Positions 8,161 to 16,072 of a stretch of 40,472 nt of DNA are shown here, one piece after another (position 1 is the first letter of the stretch; each line of letters starts with the position of its first letter). The notes under the pieces were generated by a model. That model searched no databases, was not told the DNA's origin, and worked only from the letters and a program-made list of their open reading frames with translations. Made by a program: the position numbers and the translations under genes. Origin of the DNA: Candidatus Rhodoferax mariagerensis (GTDB taxonomy: Bacteria; Pseudomonadota; Gammaproteobacteria; Burkholderiales; Burkholderiaceae_C); NCBI GenBank assembly GCA_016719055.1, contig JADKAW010000014.1, forward strand, positions 1 to 40,472, written 5' to 3'.

Positions 8161-8333
8161 AGGAAATTGACATGACGCAAGGAATTGGCAAAAAGCCATC
8201 CCTTGCGACACAAAACCAAGGGTTTACCCATGAATTGCGCCAGAGGACAAAACCTAAACTGGCGGGGGGGGGCCAACGTCAAATGCCCTGGTATGGTGAG
8301 CGACTGCAGAGCAAATTTTTTTGGAGATCTATC

Positions 8334-8801
8334 ATGAAATTGTTTTCACTCTTAAAGGGCCTGCTATGTGCGGCCAGCATGAGTTTTATGATGTCCGGGA
8401 CGACTTATGCCGCTGACCAGGGCAGCGCAGCGGAAGCCGAGGCCATGGTCAAAAAGGCCGTGGCCTATCTGAAGGCCAATGGCCCCGAGAAATCTGCAGA
8501 GGAGTTCACCAATGGCAAGATGTTCAAAGACCGCGACCTGTACGTCAGCTACTACGAACTTAGCGGCAAGGTCTTGGGCCACGGTGCCAATCCAAAGCTG
8601 GTGGGCAAGGATTTGATCGGTTTGAAGGACCCGGATGGCAAACTGTTTATACAGATGATTTGTGATCTGGCCAAAACCAAGGGTAAGGGCTGGACCGACA
8701 GTTACAAGTTTCGCAACCCCACCACCGACAAGGTGTCTGAGAAAATCATTTATGTGGAGCGGGTCGGCGAAACCTGGATTGGTGTCGGTATCTACAAGTA
8801 A
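8334..8801 (+). CDS. Secreted single-Cache-domain protein
   Basis: A signal peptide (residues 1-27, cut after SGTTYA) is followed by a compact domain with the features of single Cache (sCache_2-type) ligand-binding modules: AVAYLKANGPEKSAEEF, DLYVSYYELSGKVLGHGANPKLVGKDLIGLKD, and a C-terminal WTDSYKFRNP and KIIYVERVGETWIGVGIY. The usual transmembrane and signalling parts are absent, so the 155-residue product should be a free periplasmic ligand-binding protein. The ATG at 8334 has a GGAG site 9 bases upstream and is followed directly by the signal peptide, while longer upstream starts are not supported. The chemoreceptor starts 28 bases downstream, which suggests co-transcription and a role in presenting a ligand to it. 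Confidence 0.8.
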   Translation: MKLFSLLKGLLCAASMSFMMSGTTYAADQGSAAEAEAMVKKAVAYLKANGPEKSAEEFTNGKMFKDRDLYVSYYELSGKVLGHGANPKLVGKDLIGLKDPDGKLFIQMICDLAKTKGKGWTDSYKFRNPTTDKVSEKIIYVERVGETWIGVGIYK

Positions 8802-8829
8802 CCAGCCCGTTCATTGATGGAACACCGCC

Positions 8830-10422
8830 GTGAACCTGCGTGACTTGAAGATCGGCCTGCGCCTCGGGCTAGGGTTTGGCCTGATCCTGCTGGCTGCCAC
8901 CGTCATGCTGGTGGCGACCCTTGTTAACAACAGCAGCAGTCGGGCCGCGCTGCAACAGACGCTGCAGCGCTCAAGTGCCCAGCAAGAGCTGGCTGAAGAA
9001 ATGCGCCGCACACTGCTGAGCAGCGCAGTGTCGGTGCGCAACATGGGGCTGCAAAGCAAGGTGGAAGGTGTGCAGAGGGACGAGGCCGATGCCAAGAAAC
9101 ACCGAGCGGCCTATCTGGCAGCCAAAACCAAACTGGACGCCAATGGGCTTGATGTCAAAGAGCGCGAGTTGTTTGGCCGTCTGGGCGACATTGACCGGCA
9201 GATGGAGGCGCAGTTCAAAGAGGCCGTGGATCTGGCCTCGCAGTTCAATACCGAGCAGGCTGGTGCTGTAATTACCGGCAAGATTGACCCATTGCTGACC
9301 CAGGCCATGGTTGAAATCGGCGGTTTCGTCGCGGTCCAGAAACAACATGCCGACCTGGCCGTCGCGCAAACCAACGCCAGCAATCAAATGACCGTTGGAG
9401 TGATTGCCGGGGCCGGGGCAATGGTGCTGGCACTGGCTCTCCTGATGGCCTGGCGTTTGACCATCAGCATCACTGAGCCGCTATTAACCGCCGTGGCGGC
9501 CGCTGACCGTGTCGCCCACGGCGATCTGGTCAGTGATATTGTCGTCAGCGGTCGCGACGAATCGGCCCGCCTGCTGGGTGCGCTGCTGCATATGCGCGAC
9601 AGTCTAGCGCGCATGGTGAGCGAAGTGCGCACAGGCGCTGAGAACATTTCCACCGGTGCCAACGAAATTTCCGCCGGCAACAGCGATCTTTCGCATCGCA
9701 CAGAAACCCAGGCCAGCAACCTGCAAGAGACCGCCGCCTCAATGGAAGAAATCAGCGCCACCGTCAAGAACAATGCCGCGACGGCTCATCAGGCCAACCA
9801 GACGGCCACGCTGGCCAATGCAGCGGCTGTCAAAGGTGGCGATGTGGTCGGTCAGGTGATCACAACCATGCAGGAGATCACCGCCGCCTCGCGCAAGATC
9901 GCCGACATCATCGGGGTGATTGATGGCATAGCCTTCCAGACCAACATCCTGGCCCTCAACGCGGCTGTGGAGGCGGCGCGCGCAGGTGAGCAGGGGCGGG
10001 GTTTCGCGGTGGTGGCCAGCGAAGTGCGTCATTTGGCGGGGCGATCCGCCGAAGCCGCGAAAGAAATCAAAAGTCTGATTGGCATCAGCGTGGACAGGGT
10101 GGAGATCGGTAGCAGACTGGTGGTCGTGGCCGGGGCGTCGATGAGTGACATCGTGGCGCAGGTCAGGCGTGTTGGAGAACTAATTGCCGACATCAGTTCC
10201 TCAGCCAGCGAGCAGACCAGCGGAATTGACCAGATCAACCAAGCGATTGTTCAGCTCGACAACGTCACCCAACAGAATGCGGCCTTGGTGGAGCAAGCTG
10301 CCGCCGCTGCCGCAAGTCTGGACCAGCAGGCCGTGCGTATGGTGGAGGTTGTGCGTGAATTCAAGCTGAAAACCCGGGCTTCAAACACGGCAAGCGAGCC
10401 CCGGCAGCTGGCTTTGCGGTAG
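8830..10422 (+). CDS. Methyl-accepting chemotaxis protein
   Basis: The 530-residue receptor has TM1 at about residues 12-32, a four-helix-bundle periplasmic domain, TM2 at about 190-212, a HAMP domain to about 265, and a long cytoplasmic coiled coil. The hairpin tip is perfectly conserved (AFQTNILALNAAVEAARAGE and GRGFAVVASEVR). It signals through CheA/CheW. A C-terminal xWxxF pentapeptide for CheR/CheB is absent. The start is GTG at 8830; the nearby ATG at 8817 is in another frame. The gene follows the secreted Cache protein closely. The following 194 bp to the Hsp70 gene show no supported feature. Confidence 0.92.
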   Translation: MNLRDLKIGLRLGLGFGLILLAATVMLVATLVNNSSSRAALQQTLQRSSAQQELAEEMRRTLLSSAVSVRNMGLQSKVEGVQRDEADAKKHRAAYLAAKTKLDANGLDVKERELFGRLGDIDRQMEAQFKEAVDLASQFNTEQAGAVITGKIDPLLTQAMVEIGGFVAVQKQHADLAVAQTNASNQMTVGVIAGAGAMVLALALLMAWRLTISITEPLLTAVAAADRVAHGDLVSDIVVSGRDESARLLGALLHMRDSLARMVSEVRTGAENISTGANEISAGNSDLSHRTETQASNLQETAASMEEISATVKNNAATAHQANQTATLANAAAVKGGDVVGQVITTMQEITAASRKIADIIGVIDGIAFQTNILALNAAVEAARAGEQGRGFAVVASEVRHLAGRSAEAAKEIKSLIGISVDRVEIGSRLVVVAGASMSDIVAQVRRVGELIADISSSASEQTSGIDQINQAIVQLDNVTQQNAALVEQAAAAAASLDQQAVRMVEVVREFKLKTRASNTASEPRQLALR

Positions 10423-10616
10423 CTTGAGGGCGTGCACCGACCTGTCGAGGCATCGTTGAACGACTGGTATTGATGTGTCATTTCGGTTAGCTTGCTCACC
10501 ACAACATCCACGGCGTGTCCCCTCTGCTACACGTCATGGTCGTGGAGACGTGGTCGAGAGTGCAACATCGTCAGGCAGTACAAGGAGTCCCGATGTCGCG
10601 AGCAATCAGTCTTGCT

Positions 10617-13532
10617 TCAAGTAATCAACTTCAGCCCTGGCGGCAATGATTCGCCAAGCAGGCGGCGTTCAGTGGCTTCATCCAGTGTCACTTTGTGGCG
10701 CACCATCTCGACCCAGACCGGCGGCGCGTTGATGCTTTGCAGCCGCGTCATGATGCGTTTGCGCAAGACCAGCGGCAGGTCGCGGGCACGGTCGTCGGTC
10801 ATGCGGGCTAGGTGGGTGGCAGCAAAAGCAGCGGGTTCCAGCCGCTTCCAGTCCAGCGCCAGCAGTGTCTCGATCCAGGCGGTGGCGGTGTCGACGGGCA
10901 CCACGTCATGCGTGTTGCCATAGAGCGGCTGGCGGGCACCGATGCGCCCCAGCGCCCACAGGTTTCGGGCATCGCTGGCAGCATCCACGGCGCGGCCCTT
11001 GGCGGCAGAGGCCAATGATTTCTGCATGCGGTCCAGCAACCAATCACCAATCTCCACCTTGTAGTCCACCGGTATGCGCTCCAAAGAAGCGCCCAGGCGC
11101 AACATGTCTTCGTCGCTGCCTTTCACTGGCTTGATGGCGACGGATTCGCTGCCGCGCTCATTATGGTGCAGGTTGTAGGCAAAGTCGTCCAGCAGGCGCA
11201 GTTGCTCGGGTGCAGCCAGGCCACCTGCCACGCGGCGCCACAGCGTCCACCATTCGGTGCAGACCTGTTTGTCACTGGCAAACTGCACGCCGGGTGCAAA
11301 CTGGGTCCAGAGTTGCTCGATACGCCAGTCGTCCAGCGGGTCGCCAAAGCCGGGGCGCAGGCAGTAACCGCTCAGATTCAGCCAGACCCGCTCATGTTCT
11401 GCCGAGCGGCGTCGGCCCTTGGTGCGGGCCCACAAGGCATCGAACAATTGGCGCAATTCGGGCGTAGCCCAGCGCTCACGCTCGCCCAGAATGTGCTCTA
11501 GTTGGGTGCGCAGTTGTCTGACTTCTTTGGCCGTTGCAGGCTGGCTGCCATCACCAAAAATGCGGTCGATCTGGGTGATGGCTTCGCGTAACCGGGCCGC
11601 CGTCATGCTGCCAGCGTTGCCACTGTGGCTGCCCATATGGGGGCCGCCAGGCGCGTAACGCAAGTCAAACTCAAGCAGCCAGCGCTGGCTGGGGTCAGCT
11701 AAGCTGACGCAGTGCATCTCCAGCGTGCCAACTTCGGTCAGCGACGCTGTCAGTTGCACCGGAATGTTTTTTGGATCAAATTGGCCTCTAGCCCCCGTCG
11801 AAAAAGAACTAGTTGCTTCTAAAACAATAGCAATCGGCGGCAAAGGCGCAAACTGTCCATCGGTCAGCGTGACCAATTCGCCGGCTTGGGGCGGCGTGTG
11901 ATCGGCCTCGGCAGCGGCACTCAACAGGTTAAAACGCACCGGTTGGCCCAGGCGAAGGGCAAAAGTGCGGTCGTTGAGCAACACCTCTTCGCCCGGCTCA
12001 CTGCCGCGCGGCAGAATGCAGATGCCACGTGGTGGTGTCCCTTCGCGCCCTTTGGGAGCTGGCTGCGGTGAGGCGCCCGACAGCCCCGCCTTCGCTGGCG
12101 CTGCCCCGGCATCCAACTGCAAAAAGTAGCTGTGCGCCGAACCGCCGCCGATTTTGGGTGCCAGTCCATGTTGCGCCAGCGCGTAGGCCACGGCACCGCG
12201 GGCCACCGCGACGTCGGGGTTGTCGTTGTGCAACAGGCGCAATGGGTCAGCGCGCCAGTCGCCCAGCGTTTGTTTCAGCCGTTGCACCAGTGCATCGGCC
12301 CGAAAAACACCGCCGTTGAGCAGCAAGGTGTCGGGCATGCCCTGTGCATGCTGGCGTAAAAACTCAGCAATGTGGCGCGTGATGGCCGGGTCGCGTGCAT
12401 AGGGCAAGCCGAATGCCACGATGCCGCTGCGACCGTCTTTGACCTGATCATTGCGGTCAACCTGCGGAAAGAAACCATCCAACAGCAGGCTCACCACCTC
12501 GTTGCGCGTGAGCATCACCGAGCGGCTGCCGCCAATCATCCGGGCACCGCCGCCCAGCAGGGTGACCTGGGTTTGCTCGGGGGCGTCCGCGGCCAACAAT
12601 TGCTCCTTGGCGGCGCGGCAGCGCTCCATCAACTGGGCCAATCTGCTGGCGGAGAGTTGCTGTGCAGCCGACTCACCGGCATCTGACGCCATGCGAGCCT
12701 CGACCGCGTGCGCCAGCGCCAGGTCCATGTTGTCTCCGCCCAGCATCAGATGCTTGCCGACGCCGATGCGTGTCAGTTGCGGCTCGCCCTTGACCAGCTC
12801 CACTTTGATCAGACTCAGGTCGGTGGTGCCGCCTCCCACATCACACACCAGCACCAGTTGGGTGTGCGCCAGTTCTGCTACGAGCTGGCTGCGGTGGCGC
12901 AACAGCCAGTCGTAAAACACGGCCTGCGGCTCTTCCAGCAGGCGCAGCTTGGGTAGCCCGGCCAGGCGAGCGGCGCTCAACGTTAAAGCCCGGGCAGCTT
13001 CGTCAAATGAGGCGGGTACGGTCAGCACAATGTCTTGCAGCTCCAGCGGGCTCTGGGGATGCTGCATGTTCCAGGCGGCACGCACGTGGCGCAAATAACT
13101 GGCGCTGGCCTCGACCGGCGAAACTTTGTCAACTTCAGGCGGCGCGCCCCACGGCAGGATCGGTGCTTGCCGATCAACTGCCGTGTGCGACAGCCAGCTT
13201 TTGGCACTGCTCACCAACCGTCCCGGCACCTGGCTCCCAAGTTGGCGCGCCCATTGCCCCGTCACCACAGGTATCGGCGACGTGTCGTCCGATACTGACC
13301 AGGGCAGCTGCAGTTCACCGGGCGCTATTTCTCCCGTTGCTGCGTGGTAACGCACCGAGGGCAGCAGGGGTCGCGCCGCCACCTGACCCGGCGCGATCAA
13401 CTGCTCAATGTCAAACAGCTTGATCCCGACCAGGGCAGCGCGCTTGCCGCGACCCGGCGCTTTTGCCACCGGCGCATAGGCGACCACCGTGTTGGTGGTG
13501 CCGAGGTCAATGCCGACGAGGTACTGGCTCAC
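10617..13532 (-). CDS. Large Hsp70-family protein with C-terminal extension
   Basis: The N-terminal half is an Hsp70 ATPase: DLGTTNTVVAY (phosphate 1), LVCDVGGGTTDLSLIKVE (phosphate 2), LGGDNMDLALAHAVE and LLNGGVFRA (adenosine). A beta-rich region follows (LLPRGSEPGEE, LRLGQPVRFNL, LTASLTEVGTLEMH), and then a C-terminal helical extension of about 330 residues of the DUF3731 type. At 971 residues it is much longer than DnaK, and it lacks a canonical DnaK lid. Two segments, at about residues 475-501 and 566-587, look like insertions of low-complexity or repeat-derived sequence between conserved blocks. It lies 11 bases after a second Hsp70 gene and after DUF2760. The substrate is unknown; a dedicated chaperone pair is inferred. 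Confidence 0.9.
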   Translation of the reverse strand: MSQYLVGIDLGTTNTVVAYAPVAKAPGRGKRAALVGIKLFDIEQLIAPGQVAARPLLPSVRYHAATGEIAPGELQLPWSVSDDTSPIPVVTGQWARQLGSQVPGRLVSSAKSWLSHTAVDRQAPILPWGAPPEVDKVSPVEASASYLRHVRAAWNMQHPQSPLELQDIVLTVPASFDEAARALTLSAARLAGLPKLRLLEEPQAVFYDWLLRHRSQLVAELAHTQLVLVCDVGGGTTDLSLIKVELVKGEPQLTRIGVGKHLMLGGDNMDLALAHAVEARMASDAGESAAQQLSASRLAQLMERCRAAKEQLLAADAPEQTQVTLLGGGARMIGGSRSVMLTRNEVVSLLLDGFFPQVDRNDQVKDGRSGIVAFGLPYARDPAITRHIAEFLRQHAQGMPDTLLLNGGVFRADALVQRLKQTLGDWRADPLRLLHNDNPDVAVARGAVAYALAQHGLAPKIGGGSAHSYFLQLDAGAAPAKAGLSGASPQPAPKGREGTPPRGICILPRGSEPGEEVLLNDRTFALRLGQPVRFNLLSAAAEADHTPPQAGELVTLTDGQFAPLPPIAIVLEATSSFSTGARGQFDPKNIPVQLTASLTEVGTLEMHCVSLADPSQRWLLEFDLRYAPGGPHMGSHSGNAGSMTAARLREAITQIDRIFGDGSQPATAKEVRQLRTQLEHILGERERWATPELRQLFDALWARTKGRRRSAEHERVWLNLSGYCLRPGFGDPLDDWRIEQLWTQFAPGVQFASDKQVCTEWWTLWRRVAGGLAAPEQLRLLDDFAYNLHHNERGSESVAIKPVKGSDEDMLRLGASLERIPVDYKVEIGDWLLDRMQKSLASAAKGRAVDAASDARNLWALGRIGARQPLYGNTHDVVPVDTATAWIETLLALDWKRLEPAAFAATHLARMTDDRARDLPLVLRKRIMTRLQSINAPPVWVEMVRHKVTLDEATERRLLGESLPPGLKLIT
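11772..11836. repeat. In-frame copy of short repeat inside the Hsp70 gene
   Basis: The plus-strand sequence contains AAATTGGCCTCTAGCC and, about 25 bases later, AGTTGCTTCTAAAACAATAGC, resembling the intergenic repeat at 6163. It is read through in frame by the minus-strand Hsp70 gene and encodes roughly EATSSFSTGARGQFDPK, which interrupts two conserved blocks. Confidence 0.4.
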
Positions 13533-13543
13533 CGGTTCTGACG

Positions 13544-15385
13544 TTAGTCATGGCCGCGCACGTCAAATTCGACCTTCCAGTGCTCATCACCCTGGGTGGC
13601 GACGGCCGTGAGCTCCAGCGTGCCAGTCTCTGATGCCACAGCGCGCAGCTTGACTTGCACGATTTCGCCGATGGCGCGACCTTCGGCGGGCAGCGTGGCC
13701 TGAATCTCGCCCAGCTCCTGCAACTCCTCGGGTTGCCAGAAGTCGAGCAGGGTACCAAGCTGGTCCTGACGGCGCACCGAGGAACCAAAAAAGCGCATAT
13801 GCACCGGCTCACCCACCACCAGGCCAAATTCCTGTTCCAGCAAATCGGCCTCAATACCTTCTTCCATACCAAAGGGTGCCACGCACAGAGCTTGCACCGG
13901 GGGTGCCATGCCGGGGATGGCGGGCATGGATGATTCGACCGCCACGTAATAGGCACGTGCCGTGCCGCCTCGAATGCGCACACCTTGGCCGCGGCGCACA
14001 TAGCCGTAGTAGGCGGCACCGCGTGCCACGGCCAGGTCCATGTCGGCCCCGGCCAGCTCGCGCGCCGGTTCGGATTGTTCGGCACTTAGCCAGCTGTTGA
14101 GCGTAGCCAGCGTGCGTTCCGACAGGATGCCGGACTTGAACACGCCGCCGTTGAACAGCACGGCACTGGGGTGCAAAAAGCTGGCATCAGCATCGACCTT
14201 TCCGGCAAAACCGTCGAGTTCAGCCGTGGCCCCAGCCTGGCGGCCCAGCAGCGAGGCCAGGTGGCGCGTGATGCCCGCGTCCTGCGCGTAAGGCAGGCCG
14301 AGTTGTGTCAGGCCGGCGCGGGTGCGGCTAGTCGGGCGGGCGGCGGCATCCACTTGCGGGAAGAAACCTTCCAGAATCGTGGCGCGCACTTCTGCCTGTG
14401 TGAGTTCGGTGCGGATGGAGCCACCAATCAGCTTGGAGCCTCGGCTGGGCACCACGATGGATTGCACTTCAAGTGCGGCATCGCTCAGCAGGTTTTCCTT
14501 GGCGGCGCGGCAGGCGTAGGTGAGTGCGCGTATTTGCCAGGGGTCCAGCGTTTTGCCGTCGGCAGCCAGTTTGCGGGCCACCACATGTGCCAACGTCAGG
14601 TCCATGTTGTCGCCACCGAGCAGGATGTGGTCGCCCACGGCGACGCGGTGCAGTTCCAGCTGGCCTTCGCGCTCCAGCACGGCAATCAACGAGAAATCGC
14701 TGGTGCCACCGCCCACATCGATCACCAGAATGATGTCACCCGGTTTCACCGCTTTGCGCCAGCCTCCGTTGCTGCCTTGAATCCAGTTATACAGCGCGGC
14801 CTGCGGTTCTTCCAGCAGGGTCAGGTTGTTGAAACCGGCGCTGCGGGCGGCCTCGGCGGTGAGTTCACGCGCAGCGGGGTCAAACGAGGCCGGGATCGTG
14901 ACGGTGACATCCTGCTGGTCAAACGGCGCTTCGGGGTGGGCTTGGTCCCACGCATGGCGCAGGTGCGCCAAGTAGCGGGTGGAGGCATCCAACGGCGAGA
15001 CGCGCGCCACTTCAGGTGGGGCATCAAACGGCAAAATAGCGGCGCGGCGGTCGACGCCCGCATGGCAGAGCCAGCTTTTGGCGCTTGACACCAGGCGGAT
15101 CGGGGTGAGCGCACCACGGGCCCGGGCAAACTCGCCGACGGCAAAGTCCTGTGCGACGGACCAGGGCAGGTTCAGGTCACCCTCAGCCAGTTCGGCCTCA
15201 TGCGGCAGGTACAAGAATGACGGCAGCAGGGGCTGGGATTCGACCGCGCCAGGGGCGGTGAGCTGGGGAATGTCCAACACGCCATAGCGGGTGGTTTCGC
15301 CATCACTGGCCCCAATGTCCACATAGGCCAGGGCGCAGTGGGTGGTGCCGAGGTCAATGCCAATGGCGTAAAGAGGCGTACTCAT
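13544..15385 (-). CDS. Hsp70-family protein, short form
   Basis: The 613-residue product has the Hsp70 ATPase signatures YAIGIDLGTTHCALAY, LVIDVGGGTSDFSLIAV and HILLGGDNMDLTLAHV, and an adenosine motif in AVLFNGGVFKSGIL. A short beta domain follows (VCVAPFGMEEGIEADLLEQ-like region, VGEPVHMRFF, LELTAVATQGDEHWKVEFD) with no lid or extension. It is clearly paralogous to the neighbouring 971-residue protein over its whole length. The stop of DUF2760 overlaps its start by 4 bases, and the long Hsp70 begins 11 bases after its end, so the three are one transcript. The role is unknown; it may act with the long paralogue as a heterodimer. Confidence 0.9.
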   Translation of the reverse strand: MSTPLYAIGIDLGTTHCALAYVDIGASDGETTRYGVLDIPQLTAPGAVESQPLLPSFLYLPHEAELAEGDLNLPWSVAQDFAVGEFARARGALTPIRLVSSAKSWLCHAGVDRRAAILPFDAPPEVARVSPLDASTRYLAHLRHAWDQAHPEAPFDQQDVTVTIPASFDPAARELTAEAARSAGFNNLTLLEEPQAALYNWIQGSNGGWRKAVKPGDIILVIDVGGGTSDFSLIAVLEREGQLELHRVAVGDHILLGGDNMDLTLAHVVARKLAADGKTLDPWQIRALTYACRAAKENLLSDAALEVQSIVVPSRGSKLIGGSIRTELTQAEVRATILEGFFPQVDAAARPTSRTRAGLTQLGLPYAQDAGITRHLASLLGRQAGATAELDGFAGKVDADASFLHPSAVLFNGGVFKSGILSERTLATLNSWLSAEQSEPARELAGADMDLAVARGAAYYGYVRRGQGVRIRGGTARAYYVAVESSMPAIPGMAPPVQALCVAPFGMEEGIEADLLEQEFGLVVGEPVHMRFFGSSVRRQDQLGTLLDFWQPEELQELGEIQATLPAEGRAIGEIVQVKLRAVASETGTLELTAVATQGDEHWKVEFDVRGHD

Positions 15386-15909
15386 AACTCCACCTCGGCT
15401 TGCGCCAGCACGGTGACATCGTGGCTATCTGTGAGCTTGGGCAGGCGCGTCTCGGTGGCACGCCAGCCGCGGTGGCTCAGGCTGCCTTTGAAGGGGGCCT
15501 GGCCGACCACGTTGCCGGTCAGGCGGATGGCGCTGGCATCAAAGCCATCTGGCAGCGTTATGCGACTGCCTTCTGCCTCCGGGCGCACCGAGATGATGGT
15601 GAAGTGTTCGCGCAGTACTTTGGCACATCCTTCGTGCACCACGCGGGCAGCGCCGCCGATGTCCGCGTCGGAGTAACTGCTCAGGTTCTCTTGTGTGAAG
15701 TCGATCAGGCGGGCTTCTTTTTGCAACAGCCCCAGCAGTTGCAGGGCGGCATCGGGAGTGGCTTGTTTGAGAACAACTGCTGCGACGGGGGTGGGCGGCC
15801 CGGCTACAGGGGGCGGTGTTCTGGCGAACAAAACCTGGTAGAACGCATTGAAGGCCAGGGGAATGCGCTGAAAAAATGAGGGGTTTGATGGCGGTGTTGA
15901 TTGGGTCAT
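15382..15909 (-). CDS. DUF2760 family protein
   Basis: This 175-residue protein precedes the Hsp70 pair and matches DUF2760, whose members typically accompany these Hsp70 genes. It has an N-terminal stretch FFQRIPLAFNAFYQVLFAR, a linker rich in Pro and Val, then a conserved domain with LQLLGLLQKEARLIDFTQE, DADIGGAARVVHEGC and a C-terminal SHRGWRATETRLPKL. The ATG at 15907-15909 has an AGGAA site; 15927 is an alternative. Its function is not known to me. The 163 bases before the REC-PAS-GlgC gene hold no recognised feature. Confidence 0.8.
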   Translation of the reverse strand: MTQSTPPSNPSFFQRIPLAFNAFYQVLFARTPPPVAGPPTPVAAVVLKQATPDAALQLLGLLQKEARLIDFTQENLSSYSDADIGGAARVVHEGCAKVLREHFTIISVRPEAEGSRITLPDGFDASAIRLTGNVVGQAPFKGSLSHRGWRATETRLPKLTDSHDVTVLAQAEVEL

Positions 15910-16072
15910 GGGTATTCCTGATGGCATCAGCAGTACGCTGGGCGAGCGAAGGGATCACTGCGGGTAGGTGAAATTCTAAATGGCAAGCGTCCAGAGCCGT
16001 TCATCGAGCTCCAGCAGCGCGGCATGTTTCAGTTGCACAGCCTTCGAAAAACCCGTAGGCGCCTGACTGCCT

